Shown here one piece after another: positions 16,644 through 24,998 of a DNA stretch of 64,000 nucleotides; position 1 is the stretch's first letter, and every line of letters starts with the position of its first letter. Below the pieces are notes generated by a model. That model saw only the letters and a program-made list of their open reading frames with translations, did no database searches and was not told the origin of the DNA. A program made the position numbers and the translations under genes. This DNA comes from an uncultured Collinsella sp. (GTDB taxonomy: Bacteria > Actinomycetota > Coriobacteriia > Coriobacteriales > Coriobacteriaceae). The stretch spans positions 1 to 64,000 of the forward strand of contig UQIK01000009.1 in NCBI GenBank assembly GCA_900541125.1. The letters are read 5' to 3'.

Positions 16644-17750
16644 ATGACTGAAACCATCTTCTCCCCCTCATTTGGAAATCGCCCGTCCTATCTGGTGGGT
16701 CGCGGGAACGTGATTTCGACATTCATCTCCGGTCTTGAGCAGAAGCCGGGCAATCGAGACCGAGCCATGCTCATGCTCGGCCAGCGAGGCAGCGGCAAGA
16801 CGGTTCTTCTGTGGGAACTTGCCGACCGCGCACGCAAGCTCGGTTTTGTTGTCGCCACACCCACCGTAGCCTCCGAAGATATGCTTGAGCGCATTGTTGA
16901 AAAAATCCAAGAAGCAGGCGAGCCTTATGTCAGCAAGCGTCATCTCCCCAAACTTTCTGGCGGTAGCTTGAGCGTCTTCGGCTTCTCAGCCGGTCTCGAG
17001 TTCACACGCGATGTGCAGGAGACCAAGAGTTTCCAGTTCAAACTCACGCAGCTGGCGCGCAAGCTGACCGAGCAGGGGCACGGCATCCTCATCCTTATCG
17101 ATGAGCTCCAAGCTAATTCACCTGAGATTAGACAGCTCGTCACCGCCTATCAAGAGCTGGTCGGTGAGGGACTCAACGTCGCGCTTGTTATGGCAGGTCT
17201 CCCGGGAGCCGTCTGTGCAACGCTCAATGACCGCGTGCTGACATTTCTCAACCGCGCTCGCAAGGTCACGCTCGAACCGCTTTCAGTCGGAGATGTCGAT
17301 GCCTATTATCAGCGGGCTTTCGAAGAGCTCGACCTTGATATTCCAGGCGATCTTCGCCTCCGTGCCGCTCGCGCAACCCAAGGCTCGCCCTATATGCTGC
17401 AGCTCATCGGCTATAACATCGGCAATCGCTGCAAGACAGGAGAACACGTAACGCCAGAGCAAGTCGACGGAGCTATCGAAGCGTCAAAAGCCGATTTCGA
17501 AAACGATGTTTGTGAAACGACGCTCGCCGCGCTATCGGACCAAGACGTCGCGTTTCTCGACGCAATGACTGATGACGAAGACGCCGTTTCGCGCATTTCC
17601 GATGTAGCGAAACGTATGTCAGTCACACCCGACTATGCGCAAAAGTATCGCCGGCGCCTCATCGACGCCGGCGTAATCGAACAGGCGCGCCGCGGTTACG
17701 TGCGTTTCGCCGTTCCATATATGGCTGACTATCTGCGCAGCCAACTCTAG
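16644..17750 (+). CDS. AAA ATPase with winged-helix C-terminus
   Basis: This 368-aa protein has a Walker A motif GQRGSGKT (about residues 47-54), Walker B ILILIDELQ (~150-158) and a C-terminal winged-helix region with RISDVAKRMSVTPDYAQKYR. The arrangement resembles Orc1/Cdc6-like or TniB/ExeA-like ATPases of the STAND/AAA class. It is a single gene between two ~165-bp direct repeats and has an A-rich leader unlike its neighbours, which suggests insertion as a cassette. Its function is unknown; no transposase or nuclease partner is adjacent. The ATG follows AAAGGAGA. Confidence 0.75.
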   Translation: MTETIFSPSFGNRPSYLVGRGNVISTFISGLEQKPGNRDRAMLMLGQRGSGKTVLLWELADRARKLGFVVATPTVASEDMLERIVEKIQEAGEPYVSKRHLPKLSGGSLSVFGFSAGLEFTRDVQETKSFQFKLTQLARKLTEQGHGILILIDELQANSPEIRQLVTAYQELVGEGLNVALVMAGLPGAVCATLNDRVLTFLNRARKVTLEPLSVGDVDAYYQRAFEELDLDIPGDLRLRAARATQGSPYMLQLIGYNIGNRCKTGEHVTPEQVDGAIEASKADFENDVCETTLAALSDQDVAFLDAMTDDEDAVSRISDVAKRMSVTPDYAQKYRRRLIDAGVIEQARRGYVRFAVPYMADYLRSQL

Positions 17751-17757
17751 GCAGCCA

Positions 17758-17784
17758 CCACAAAGGGGACAGGCACCTTTGTGG
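17758..17784 (+). repeat. REP-like hairpin, CCACAAAGG stem, second copy
   Basis: It is identical in stem and loop to 16335-16361. Confidence 0.85.
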
Positions 17785-17801
17785 CGGCTTGGGCCCGGTT
17801 T

Positions 17802-17858
17802 GTCTCGATCTGTAACAGGTAGAGACGATTTGGCCCGCTAGATGTTACAGATTGAGAC
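17802..17858. repeat. TCTCGATCTGTAACA palindrome, copy 3
   Basis: GTCTCGATCTGTAACA pairs with TGTTACAGATTGAGAC with one G-U type mismatch. It lies just downstream of the DUF4867 stop on the minus strand. Confidence 0.85.
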
Positions 17859-17866
17859 GGAAGATT

Positions 17867-18511
17867 CTAGTCGCAGGCGATGTCGAGGTTCTTGCCGATG
17901 AGGCCTACGTAGCCGCCCTCGGCAGCCTTGGGGCTGTCAGCATGGCAGAGAACCCACTTGTCGGCCTTCCAGTAGCAGTAGCTGTCACCGGCGGTAGACA
18001 TGTCGGCCGCGGCCTCGGGGCGCGGGCCGTTGGTGCCCGCCGGCAGCGCCACCATCACCTGGAAGCCGCCGTCGTCGACCATGCAGGGCGTGTAGTGGAG
18101 CGTGGTGTTGAAGACCTCGACAACCGTACCCGCCGGCACGCGGAACGCCTTGACGCACGCGGTATCGAGCTCGCCGTCCTCGATCTCCCAGCGATGCGCC
18201 ACGAGCAGGATAAAGTCGCGCGCGCCCAGGTTGAACTCACTCGCGCGGTGGTACTCCAGGCAGTTGAGACGCGTGTTGTGGCCGTTGCACCAGCCGAGCT
18301 GGAAGGGACGGCCACCAAACATGAGAAAGCCCAGTTTATCGGCATCCTTGACGCCCTCGAGCTCCGGCGCACTTGCTACGTACTTGCTGCCCTCGGGAAT
18401 GGGCGTGGCAGAAAGCGCCTCGAGCACGGGCGACGTGAGCTCGGACGGAACGTCATCCCAAACGTTGCCATAGGATTTGAACTCGGGATCGTTGACAGAA
18501 TAGATATGCAT
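17867..18511 (-). CDS. DUF4867 (cupin-like) family protein
   Basis: This 214-aa soluble protein matches the DUF4867 family, with GRPFQLGWCNGHNTRLNCLEYH and PAGTVVEVFNTTLHYTPC as the most family-like stretches. The fold is likely a double-stranded beta helix, and members are often beside carbohydrate genes; a sugar isomerase-like role has been guessed but is unproven. The ATG has AGGAG five bases upstream. Its final ~50 bp are duplicated at 16525-16576. Confidence 0.85.
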   Translation of the reverse strand: MHIYSVNDPEFKSYGNVWDDVPSELTSPVLEALSATPIPEGSKYVASAPELEGVKDADKLGFLMFGGRPFQLGWCNGHNTRLNCLEYHRASEFNLGARDFILLVAHRWEIEDGELDTACVKAFRVPAGTVVEVFNTTLHYTPCMVDDGGFQVMVALPAGTNGPRPEAAADMSTAGDSYCYWKADKWVLCHADSPKAAEGGYVGLIGKNLDIACD

Positions 18512-18545
18512 GTTCGCTCCTGTTCGTAAATGTGACTATATGAAC

Positions 18546-18574
18546 ATTCTAGAACAAACATGAGCGATTTTGAA
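18546..18574 (-). promoter_or_regulatory. Probable promoter of the DUF4867 gene
   Basis: On the minus strand TTCAAA and TAGAAT are 17 bases apart. The -10 lies within the palindrome TTCTAGAA, a possible operator. Confidence 0.45.
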
Positions 18575-18595
18575 CGCTTATCCCGACCACTCAAC

Positions 18596-18628
18596 AAAAA
18601 GGCGCCCCCGCATAAGCGAAGGCGCCCA
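18596..18628 (-). terminator. Rho-independent terminator of luxS
   Basis: On the minus strand GGCGCCTTCGC and GCGGGGGCGCC pair around TTAT and are followed by TTTTT. Confidence 0.8.
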
Positions 18629-18655
18629 ATGTGCGCGTTTTGAGCGATAAAGCCC

Positions 18656-19144
18656 TTATGCCTGCTGATAGTGCAGGTGCTTCTCGTCGATATCGGCCAG
18701 GTCACGGTCGAGATAGCGGCGCGCGAGCCAGTTTGCCATGGGGAGGTTCTGGTCCAGATAGTTACCGCACTCCTCGGGAGCGGCACCGGGGATATCGCCC
18801 TCAAAGCCGGCGACAAACTCGAACAGCTCACGCACGAGCGGCAAGATCTCCTCGCTCGTCAGCTCACCAAAGACAACCAGGTAAAAGCCCGTGCGGCAGC
18901 CCATGGGGCCAAAGTAGACAATGCGGCTCGACCACTCGGCATGATTGCGAAGGAACGTCGCGCCCAGGTGCTCGATGGTGTGGCACTCGGCCGTGTTCAT
19001 GACCGGCTCCTTATTGGGCGTGGTCAGGCGCAGGTCAAAGGTGGTGACGGCGGCGCCGGTCGCCGGATCGCGGTCGATGCGGCTCACATACACGCCGGGC
19101 TCAAGCAGCAGATGGTCAACGGAAAAACTCGCGATGCGCTCCAT
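18656..19144 (-). CDS. luxS: S-ribosylhomocysteine lyase
   Basis: This 162-aa enzyme cleaves S-ribosylhomocysteine to homocysteine and the AI-2 precursor DPD in the activated-methyl cycle. The metal-binding HTIEH motif, the catalytic Cys in GPMGCRTGFYL and the third metal ligand region (EECGNY) are intact. It has its own promoter and terminator, so it is monocistronic, but it is followed downstream in the same orientation by nothing metabolic except DUF4867. The nucleoside hydrolase and ribokinase lie upstream on the same strand. Confidence 0.96.
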   Translation of the reverse strand: MERIASFSVDHLLLEPGVYVSRIDRDPATGAAVTTFDLRLTTPNKEPVMNTAECHTIEHLGATFLRNHAEWSSRIVYFGPMGCRTGFYLVVFGELTSEEILPLVRELFEFVAGFEGDIPGAAPEECGNYLDQNLPMANWLARRYLDRDLADIDEKHLHYQQA

Positions 19145-19208
19145 GGCAGATCCTCTCGATAGTCAAATTGGGACGGGGCTCTTTTAGCTGGTTCGAACGG
19201 TCGCACCA

Positions 19209-19236
19209 ATCATACCAGTCAAAAACCCCGTCCCAA
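19209..19236 (-). promoter_or_regulatory. Probable luxS promoter (extended -10)
   Basis: On the minus strand TTGGGA and TATGAT are 16 bases apart, and the -10 is preceded by TGG (extended -10). It lies in the loop of a GGGACGGGG/CCCCGTCCC inverted repeat (left arm near 19170, right arm 19226-19234), so only one arm would be transcribed. Confidence 0.5.
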
Positions 19237-19245
19237 AAAGACAAC

Positions 19246-20220
19246 TTAGCCCAGGACACGGGCCATACGTGTCTTGAACTCGGACAGGAAGCGCGGAGCA
19301 TCCACGGTCAGCGCCACAAGCGCGCTCTTGTCCGGATCGGACAGGCGGCGCTCATCGCAGATGGTGCGGCCGCGGTACTCGCCCAGCAGATCAACACGCA
19401 GGTTGCAGCCGAGCGCACCTACGAGCGTGGGGTCGATCGCCACGGCAACCGCCAGCGGATCATGCAGCGCGCAGCCACCCAGGTAGGGCGCGTTCATCTC
19501 GTACGAGCCAATGTAGTGCTCGACCATGCTCGCAAATGCGCAGCCCGCCATGGTGCCCGAGCCCGTCCAGCCGGCAATGTCGCGGCGTGTGAGCACCACG
19601 CGATGCGTCACGTCCAGACCCACCATGGTGAGCTTGCGACCTGAACGCAGCACCGCGTCGGCTGCCTCGGGGTCGCTCGCCATGTTGGCCTCGGCGCCCG
19701 CGCTCACGTTACCGGGCACGGTAAGGGCGCCGCCCATCACGACCACGCGGCCGATGGACATCATCGCCGCCGCATCGCGCTCCAGGGCGAGCGCCAGGTT
19801 GGAGAGCGGGCCAGTCGCTACGTAGACCAGATCGGGACCATAGGTGCGCGCGGCATCGATCAGATAATCGACCGCAGCGTTGCCGTCGGCCGAGGTCGCC
19901 CCCACCGGCTCGTAGGGCGACGCGGGCACGCTCGCGCCGCCGATGCCGTTCTTGCCGTGAATGAGCGCGGTGGACGCCGGCGGCGTATAGGGCTCAGTCG
20001 CCTGCAGAGGACGGTCGGCACCCAGGTACACCGGAACCTCGGGGCGACCCAGCAGATCGAGCACCGCCAGGCAATTGTGCGCCGATTGCTCGACGCGCAC
20101 GTTGCCAAAGCACGTGGTGATGCCCACGAGCTCCACCTCGGGGCTCGCGATGGCATAGGCCAGCGCCATCGCATCGTCCACTCCCATATCCAGATCAAGG
20201 ATCAGCTTCTTGATTGCCAT
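19246..20220 (-). CDS. Ribonucleoside hydrolase
   Basis: This 324-aa enzyme of the inosine/uridine-preferring nucleoside hydrolase family splits nucleosides into base and ribose. The N-terminal Ca2+-binding DxDxGxDD motif is present (DLDMGVDDAMAL), as is the VVMGGAL stretch of the core. It is followed upstream on the same strand by ribokinase 30 bases away, so the ribose released would be phosphorylated next. Substrate preference cannot be decided from sequence. Confidence 0.92.
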   Translation of the reverse strand: MAIKKLILDLDMGVDDAMALAYAIASPEVELVGITTCFGNVRVEQSAHNCLAVLDLLGRPEVPVYLGADRPLQATEPYTPPASTALIHGKNGIGGASVPASPYEPVGATSADGNAAVDYLIDAARTYGPDLVYVATGPLSNLALALERDAAAMMSIGRVVVMGGALTVPGNVSAGAEANMASDPEAADAVLRSGRKLTMVGLDVTHRVVLTRRDIAGWTGSGTMAGCAFASMVEHYIGSYEMNAPYLGGCALHDPLAVAVAIDPTLVGALGCNLRVDLLGEYRGRTICDERRLSDPDKSALVALTVDAPRFLSEFKTRMARVLG

Positions 20221-20250
20221 TGTTCTACTCCGCTTCTCCGTCTTTATCGT

Positions 20251-21213
20251 TTAACCAAACCAATGTTCAACTTCGGCGCGCGTGGGAATCGATTGCTGAG
20301 CGCCCAGGCGCGACACCGTCACTGCCGAGGCGCGAGCACCCGCGGCCATGCACTCAAAGAGCGGCAGGCCCTCTAGGCGAGCCGCCGCCAACGCGCCGAT
20401 AAACGTATCGCCGGCGGCCGTGGTATCGACTACCGTGCTCGAAAGCGCCGGCATGCGCAGCAGCTCGCCGTCATCACCGAGCGTAACCGAGCCGGCACCA
20501 CCCAGCGTGATGACCGCAGCTCCGGCGCCCTTGTCGAGCAGCGCATTGAGCGCGGCGACGCAACTCGCATCATCCGTGGGCAGAATGCCCGTCAGCACCT
20601 GGCACTCGGTCTCGTTGGGGCAGACCAAGTCGACCGCAGGCCAGACCTCCGCAGGCAGCTCGCAGGCGGGCGCCGGATTAAAGACCGCATAGAACCCCAG
20701 CTCGTGAGCGCAAACAAGCGCATCGGCCGTCGCTGCAAGGTCACATTCACCCTGGGCGATAAAGACGCTTCCGGCAGCCGGGGCAATCTCGCCGGCGTCT
20801 CCGTCGAGCCCATCGGCCACCAGACGTCTCAGCGCGCAGGCAACGTCCTCACCCGCAAGCGCATGGTTGGCACCCGGTGACAGCACGATGCGGTTATCGC
20901 TCTCGCAGCGAATGATGGTCGCGGTACCGGTCTCCACGTCATCGCGACGCGCCACAAACTCAACGCCCACGCCGGCATCCTGAAGTCCCGCCACCAGCGC
21001 ATCGCCAAACGTATCGCGCCCAACCGCGCCGATCATGCACGTGCGCGCACCCATGCGCGCGGCGGCAACGGCCTGGTTAGCGCCCTTGCCACCGGCGTTG
21101 GTGATAAAACCGCTGCCGCCGACGGTCTCGCCCGCGCGCGGCATGCGCTCGCACGCCACCGAAAGGTCCATGTTCATGCTGCCGAACACCGCAACGACGC
21201 CGCGATCTGCCAT
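20251..21213 (-). CDS. rbsK: Ribokinase
   Basis: This 320-aa PfkB-family kinase converts ribose to ribose-5-phosphate. NAGGKGANQAVAAARMG at the N-terminus and DTTAAGDTFIGALAA (catalytic Asp and anion hole) at the C-terminus are typical of RbsK. The start chosen (21213) has TGAGGAGG eight bases upstream; the frame extends 18 codons further. It forms a two-gene ribosyl-salvage operon with the nucleoside hydrolase. No ribose transporter is adjacent. Confidence 0.92.
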   Translation of the reverse strand: MADRGVVAVFGSMNMDLSVACERMPRAGETVGGSGFITNAGGKGANQAVAAARMGARTCMIGAVGRDTFGDALVAGLQDAGVGVEFVARRDDVETGTATIIRCESDNRIVLSPGANHALAGEDVACALRRLVADGLDGDAGEIAPAAGSVFIAQGECDLAATADALVCAHELGFYAVFNPAPACELPAEVWPAVDLVCPNETECQVLTGILPTDDASCVAALNALLDKGAGAAVITLGGAGSVTLGDDGELLRMPALSSTVVDTTAAGDTFIGALAAARLEGLPLFECMAAGARASAVTVSRLGAQQSIPTRAEVEHWFG

Positions 21214-21400
21214 GGAAACCTCCTCATCTGCGGGCCTTATGCCCACCGCCGGCCGTCGATCGTGCACTCTCGTACCCCCTATAACTTTAGTTCACTTTGA
21301 TGTGGACGCGCGCTTGAGCTTGCGCCAGCAGCAAGCATTCACAGGAGCAGGCAGCTACAATGAAGGCGTGCTGATTATTCTCGTCATTGGATGATGTTTT

Positions 21401-23617
21401 ATGGAACAACTCTCGCAATCGGGCTCGCGCGGTCGACGCCGCACGGGCAACGAGCCGGCGCCGCACGAACGCGTGAAGGGCGAACGCCGCGCCAACGAAC
21501 CGCGACGCACCGCGAGCCCCCATCGCGCTTCTGCCAACAACACGGGCCGCGCCAACACTCCCGCCGCGGAGCAGACGCCTGCTCGCCCCAAGTCCCGCTA
21601 CATCCCTGCACTCGACGGCCTGCGTACGCTCGCCGTCGTCGCGGTGGTGCTCTATCACCTTAACCTCACGTGGGCTCAGGGCGGCCTGCTTGGCGTCACG
21701 ATCTTCTTTGTGCTTTCGGGCTATCTGATCACGCGCTTGCTGCTCAACGAAGTCGCTAAGACCGGACGCATCGACCTCAAGAGCTTCTGGATTCGCCGCA
21801 TCCGTCGCCTGGTCCCCGCCGTGGTAACGGTAGTGTTTGTAACCTGCGCGCTGTGCACTATCTTTAACCACGTGATGCTCACCAAGATGCGCCCCGACAT
21901 CCTGCCGTCGCTGCTGTTCTTCAACAACTGGTGGCAGATTGCCCAAAACGTCTCGTACTTCAATGCTCTGGGCGACCCCTCGCCGCTCACGCACTTTTGG
22001 TCGCTTGCCATCGAGGAACAGTTCTACCTGATTTGGCCGCCACTGCTGTTTGCCATGGTATCCATGCATGTGAGCAAGCCCAACACGCGCCGCGTGGTTC
22101 TGGGCCTTGCCGCGGTATCTGCCCTCGCCATGATGGTGCTTTACAACCCTGCCGCCGACCCCAGCCGCGTGTACTACGGCACCGACACCCGTGTGTTCTC
22201 GCTGCTGCTGGGTGCCTGGATGGCCTTTATTCCCGATCGCGATCTGGCGCCAGTTCGTCTCGCTCGTCGTTTGGGGCTCAATCGCCTGGCTGGCGCCGCC
22301 AAGCACGGCAAGAACGCCGAGGGCAAGCCTGGCGAGAAGGCCGACGAAACAGCCGAGACCGCCCCGGCACAGCCGAGCGCCCTCGTGCGTTTTTGGTCCT
22401 CGCCCGCATCCATCGATGTGTTGGGCGTCGTGGGTCTGGTTGGCCTTGCCGCCATGGTCGCGCTCACCAACGGCTACACCGCCTTCCAGTATCGCGGAGG
22501 CACACTGCTGTGCTCGATCCTCACGCTCATGGTCATCGCGGCCTGCGTGCAGCCCCAGGGAATGGTTGCCCGTGCGCTGTCCGCCGAGCCGCTCGTGTGG
22601 GTTGGCAAGCGCTCGTACAGCATCTACCTGTGGCACTATCCGCTGCTGTTGCTCATGAACCCGGTCGCCAACATCAACGATACACCGTGGTGGCAGTACA
22701 TTTTGCAGGTGCTGTTGGTGGTCGCCGTGGCCGAATGCTCATATCGCTTTATCGAGACGCCGTTTAGAAAGGGCGCCTTTGGGCGCACCGTATCCGAGTT
22801 CCACGACGGCACCGCCACGCCCGCCAACTGGGTGCGCGCGCACGTCCCTGCCTGCGCAGCCTGCGCTGTCGTGTTGGTCGTTGCACTGGGCGGCCTGATC
22901 TTTGTGCCCGAGACGTCTGCGCTGAGCGGCGAGGGTGCCGAAGTTCTGAACAAGGAAGCCAAGAACGCCGCACCCACCGACCAGCAGGCGGCCGACGACA
23001 CCGACAAGGACAACGACGGCTTCCCCGACGGCTCCTACGACCTGTTGATGATCGGTGACTCCGTGTCGCTGCGCGCCGTTGATTCCTTTGACGGCGTGTT
23101 CCCGCACAGCCATATCGATGCCGAAAAGGGCCGCCAGTTCGATGCGGGCCGTGCGACATTTGAGGGCTATCTTCAACAGAACCTTGCCGGCAAGATCGTG
23201 GTCTTTGCGCTGGGCACCAACGGCTTGGTAACCGACGACCAAATCGACGCCATCATGGCCGATGCAGGAGATAAGCGTATTGTGGTGTTTGTGAACACGC
23301 GCAGCCCGCAGCCGTGGGTTGGCTCTACCAACCAGGCCATCGCCAACGCCGCTACGCGCTACAAGAACGTACGCGTTATCGACTGGTACGGATACAGTGC
23401 CAACCGCAACGACCTGTTCGATGGCGATGGCACGCATCTATCGACCACTGGCGTGACTGAGTACCTCAACTTGATCCACGACGCAGTCAAGAAGGACCTG
23501 CCCGTGCATCCTGAGGATCACGTCAACGATCCGCAACCGGCAGCCGTCAAGTCTGCCACCGACGCGCTCGTCAATGCGCTCGCTCTCAAGCCGCACAAGC
23601 TGAGCACCGACAAGTAG
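21401..23617 (+). CDS. Acyltransferase-3 / SGNH-domain O-acetyltransferase (OatA-like)
   Basis: This 738-aa membrane protein starts with a ~65-residue basic cytoplasmic tail, then an acyltransferase-3 domain with about ten transmembrane helices (YIPALDGLRTLAVVAVVLYH is the classic start), then an extracellular SGNH-hydrolase-like domain (GDSV near residue 548; DGTHLS near the C-terminus). This architecture matches OatA-type peptidoglycan or wall-glycan O-acetyltransferases. Residues 295-335 form a charged Ala/Glu-rich cytoplasmic insert. The ATG lacks a clear Shine-Dalgarno, so the start is less certain. Confidence 0.88.
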   Translation: MEQLSQSGSRGRRRTGNEPAPHERVKGERRANEPRRTASPHRASANNTGRANTPAAEQTPARPKSRYIPALDGLRTLAVVAVVLYHLNLTWAQGGLLGVTIFFVLSGYLITRLLLNEVAKTGRIDLKSFWIRRIRRLVPAVVTVVFVTCALCTIFNHVMLTKMRPDILPSLLFFNNWWQIAQNVSYFNALGDPSPLTHFWSLAIEEQFYLIWPPLLFAMVSMHVSKPNTRRVVLGLAAVSALAMMVLYNPAADPSRVYYGTDTRVFSLLLGAWMAFIPDRDLAPVRLARRLGLNRLAGAAKHGKNAEGKPGEKADETAETAPAQPSALVRFWSSPASIDVLGVVGLVGLAAMVALTNGYTAFQYRGGTLLCSILTLMVIAACVQPQGMVARALSAEPLVWVGKRSYSIYLWHYPLLLLMNPVANINDTPWWQYILQVLLVVAVAECSYRFIETPFRKGAFGRTVSEFHDGTATPANWVRAHVPACAACAVVLVVALGGLIFVPETSALSGEGAEVLNKEAKNAAPTDQQAADDTDKDNDGFPDGSYDLLMIGDSVSLRAVDSFDGVFPHSHIDAEKGRQFDAGRATFEGYLQQNLAGKIVVFALGTNGLVTDDQIDAIMADAGDKRIVVFVNTRSPQPWVGSTNQAIANAATRYKNVRVIDWYGYSANRNDLFDGDGTHLSTTGVTEYLNLIHDAVKKDLPVHPEDHVNDPQPAAVKSATDALVNALALKPHKLSTDK

Positions 23618-23677
23618 TCCGCAGCAAACAACCCAAAATCACTCTTTTCGAGCCGGCCCCAAGAGGTCGCGGGCAAA

Positions 23678-23710
23678 AAACAGGCCGCAGCCCATGGCGG
23701 CGGCCTGTTT
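23678..23710. terminator. Bidirectional terminator
   Basis: AAACAGGCCGC pairs perfectly with GCGGCCTGTTT; runs of A and T on the two sides suit both convergent genes. Confidence 0.75.
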
Positions 23711-23727
23711 GGAGTCCAAAAGAGGCG

Positions 23728-24990
23728 CTAAGCGCTGTAGCCCATCGCCTGCAGGACAAACATGACGACCGTCAGCACCGTAATCACGGCGATAGTCGCC
23801 CAAGTGAGCACGTTCCACACGCGGCCGTTGCGGTTGGCACCCATAATGTGACGATCGGCGGCGATAACCACCTGGAACACCAGAACCACGGGCAGTAGCA
23901 CGCCATTGATGACCTGCGAGGTCATCATAATCTGGAACAGATCAACGCCGGGCATAAGCACCAGCACGGCAGAGATACCGATGATGGCCGTAATGATGCC
24001 GCGATAGACCGGGGCCTCGTCCCAGCTGCGGTCGGCACCGCGCTCCCAGCCAAATGCCTCGCAGATAGCGCTCGACGTAACGCCCGGCAGCACGCAGGCA
24101 GCCAAGAAGCTCGCCGCGACCAGGCCCGAGGCAAACAGTACCGTGGACCACTGACCCGCAATAGGCTCCAGCGCGCGGGCAGCATCGGCAGCATCGCTAA
24201 TCTGAATGCCCGCCGGGAACAACACCGTACCGGTCGTGATGATAATAAAGCCGGCAATGACATCGGCAGCAAGCGAGCCGCTCACGGTATCGATACGCTG
24301 CAGCACGATGTCGTCCTCGCCCGCGTTCTTATCGACCACGTTGTTCTGCGCCAAGAAAATCATCCACGGCGCGATGGTGGTACCGATCGTTGCGACCACG
24401 AGCGACACGTAGCTGGGGTCATTTTGAATGTTAGGCACGACCAGGTCGACCGCGACCTCACCCCAGTTGGGGCCAGCCATAAACGCGGCGACAATATAGG
24501 TCACGAACACGCAGCTCACCAGCAGCAGAATCTTCTCGATGCGCTGGAAACTACCCGACATGGTAAGCATCCACACCAGCAGCGCTACCAACGGCACCGA
24601 GATGCTCGCCGGCACGCCAAAGAGAGCAAGGCCGCTGGCGATGCCCGCAAACTCCGAAATGGTCACAGCCGTGTTGGCGATCAACAGCGCCGCCATAGCA
24701 AGCACACTCTTGCGCACGCCAAAGCGCTCGCGAATGAGCGATGCCAGGCCCTTGCCCGTGACGCAGCCGCAGCGCGCCGCGGTCTCCTGCGTCACGATGA
24801 GCAGCACAGTCATGACGGGAAGCATCCAGAGCATCTTGTAGCCATAGCTGGCGCCCGCGCTGGAATACGTTGCAATGCCGCCGGCGTCATTGCCCGAAAG
24901 CGCCGCCAGAAGACCGGGGCCCATGGCGCCAAAGATGGCCGCGATGGTCAGCTTTTGCTTGGTGCCCGACTTTTGCTTGGTATTTTGCAC
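23728..24990 (-). CDS. Nramp-family divalent metal transporter
   Basis: This 420-aa transporter has about eleven transmembrane helices. TM1 has GPGLLAALSGNDAGGIATYSSAG, in which the Asp of the DPGN motif is retained (GND) but Pro-Gly-Asn is rearranged. The usual metal-binding Met of TM6 is not obvious, so Mn2+ selectivity is not assured; Mg2+-transporting NRMT-type relatives are known in the superfamily. Start is GTG at 24990, eight bases after the mgtE stop, with AGGTGG upstream; the two genes are coupled. Confidence 0.8.
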   Translation of the reverse strand: MQNTKQKSGTKQKLTIAAIFGAMGPGLLAALSGNDAGGIATYSSAGASYGYKMLWMLPVMTVLLIVTQETAARCGCVTGKGLASLIRERFGVRKSVLAMAALLIANTAVTISEFAGIASGLALFGVPASISVPLVALLVWMLTMSGSFQRIEKILLLVSCVFVTYIVAAFMAGPNWGEVAVDLVVPNIQNDPSYVSLVVATIGTTIAPWMIFLAQNNVVDKNAGEDDIVLQRIDTVSGSLAADVIAGFIIITTGTVLFPAGIQISDAADAARALEPIAGQWSTVLFASGLVAASFLAACVLPGVTSSAICEAFGWERGADRSWDEAPVYRGIITAIIGISAVLVLMPGVDLFQIMMTSQVINGVLLPVVLVFQVVIAADRHIMGANRNGRVWNVLTWATIAVITVLTVVMFVLQAMGYSA

Positions 24991-24998
24991 GCGACCAC

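Larger units (their letters stand above)
17755..17918 (+). repeat. Right copy of long direct repeat flanking the AAA ATPase
   Basis: It contains the GGGGACAGGCA hairpin (17758-17784), one TCTCGATCTGTAACA palindrome (17802-17858) and the true 3' end of the DUF4867 gene (from 17867). It is the less decayed copy. Confidence 0.85.

Noticed and set aside
19160..19245. SAH or SAM riboswitch before luxS
   Set aside because: The GGGACGGGG inverted repeat encloses an extended -10 promoter, so its left arm would not be in the luxS mRNA; no known riboswitch consensus was seen.
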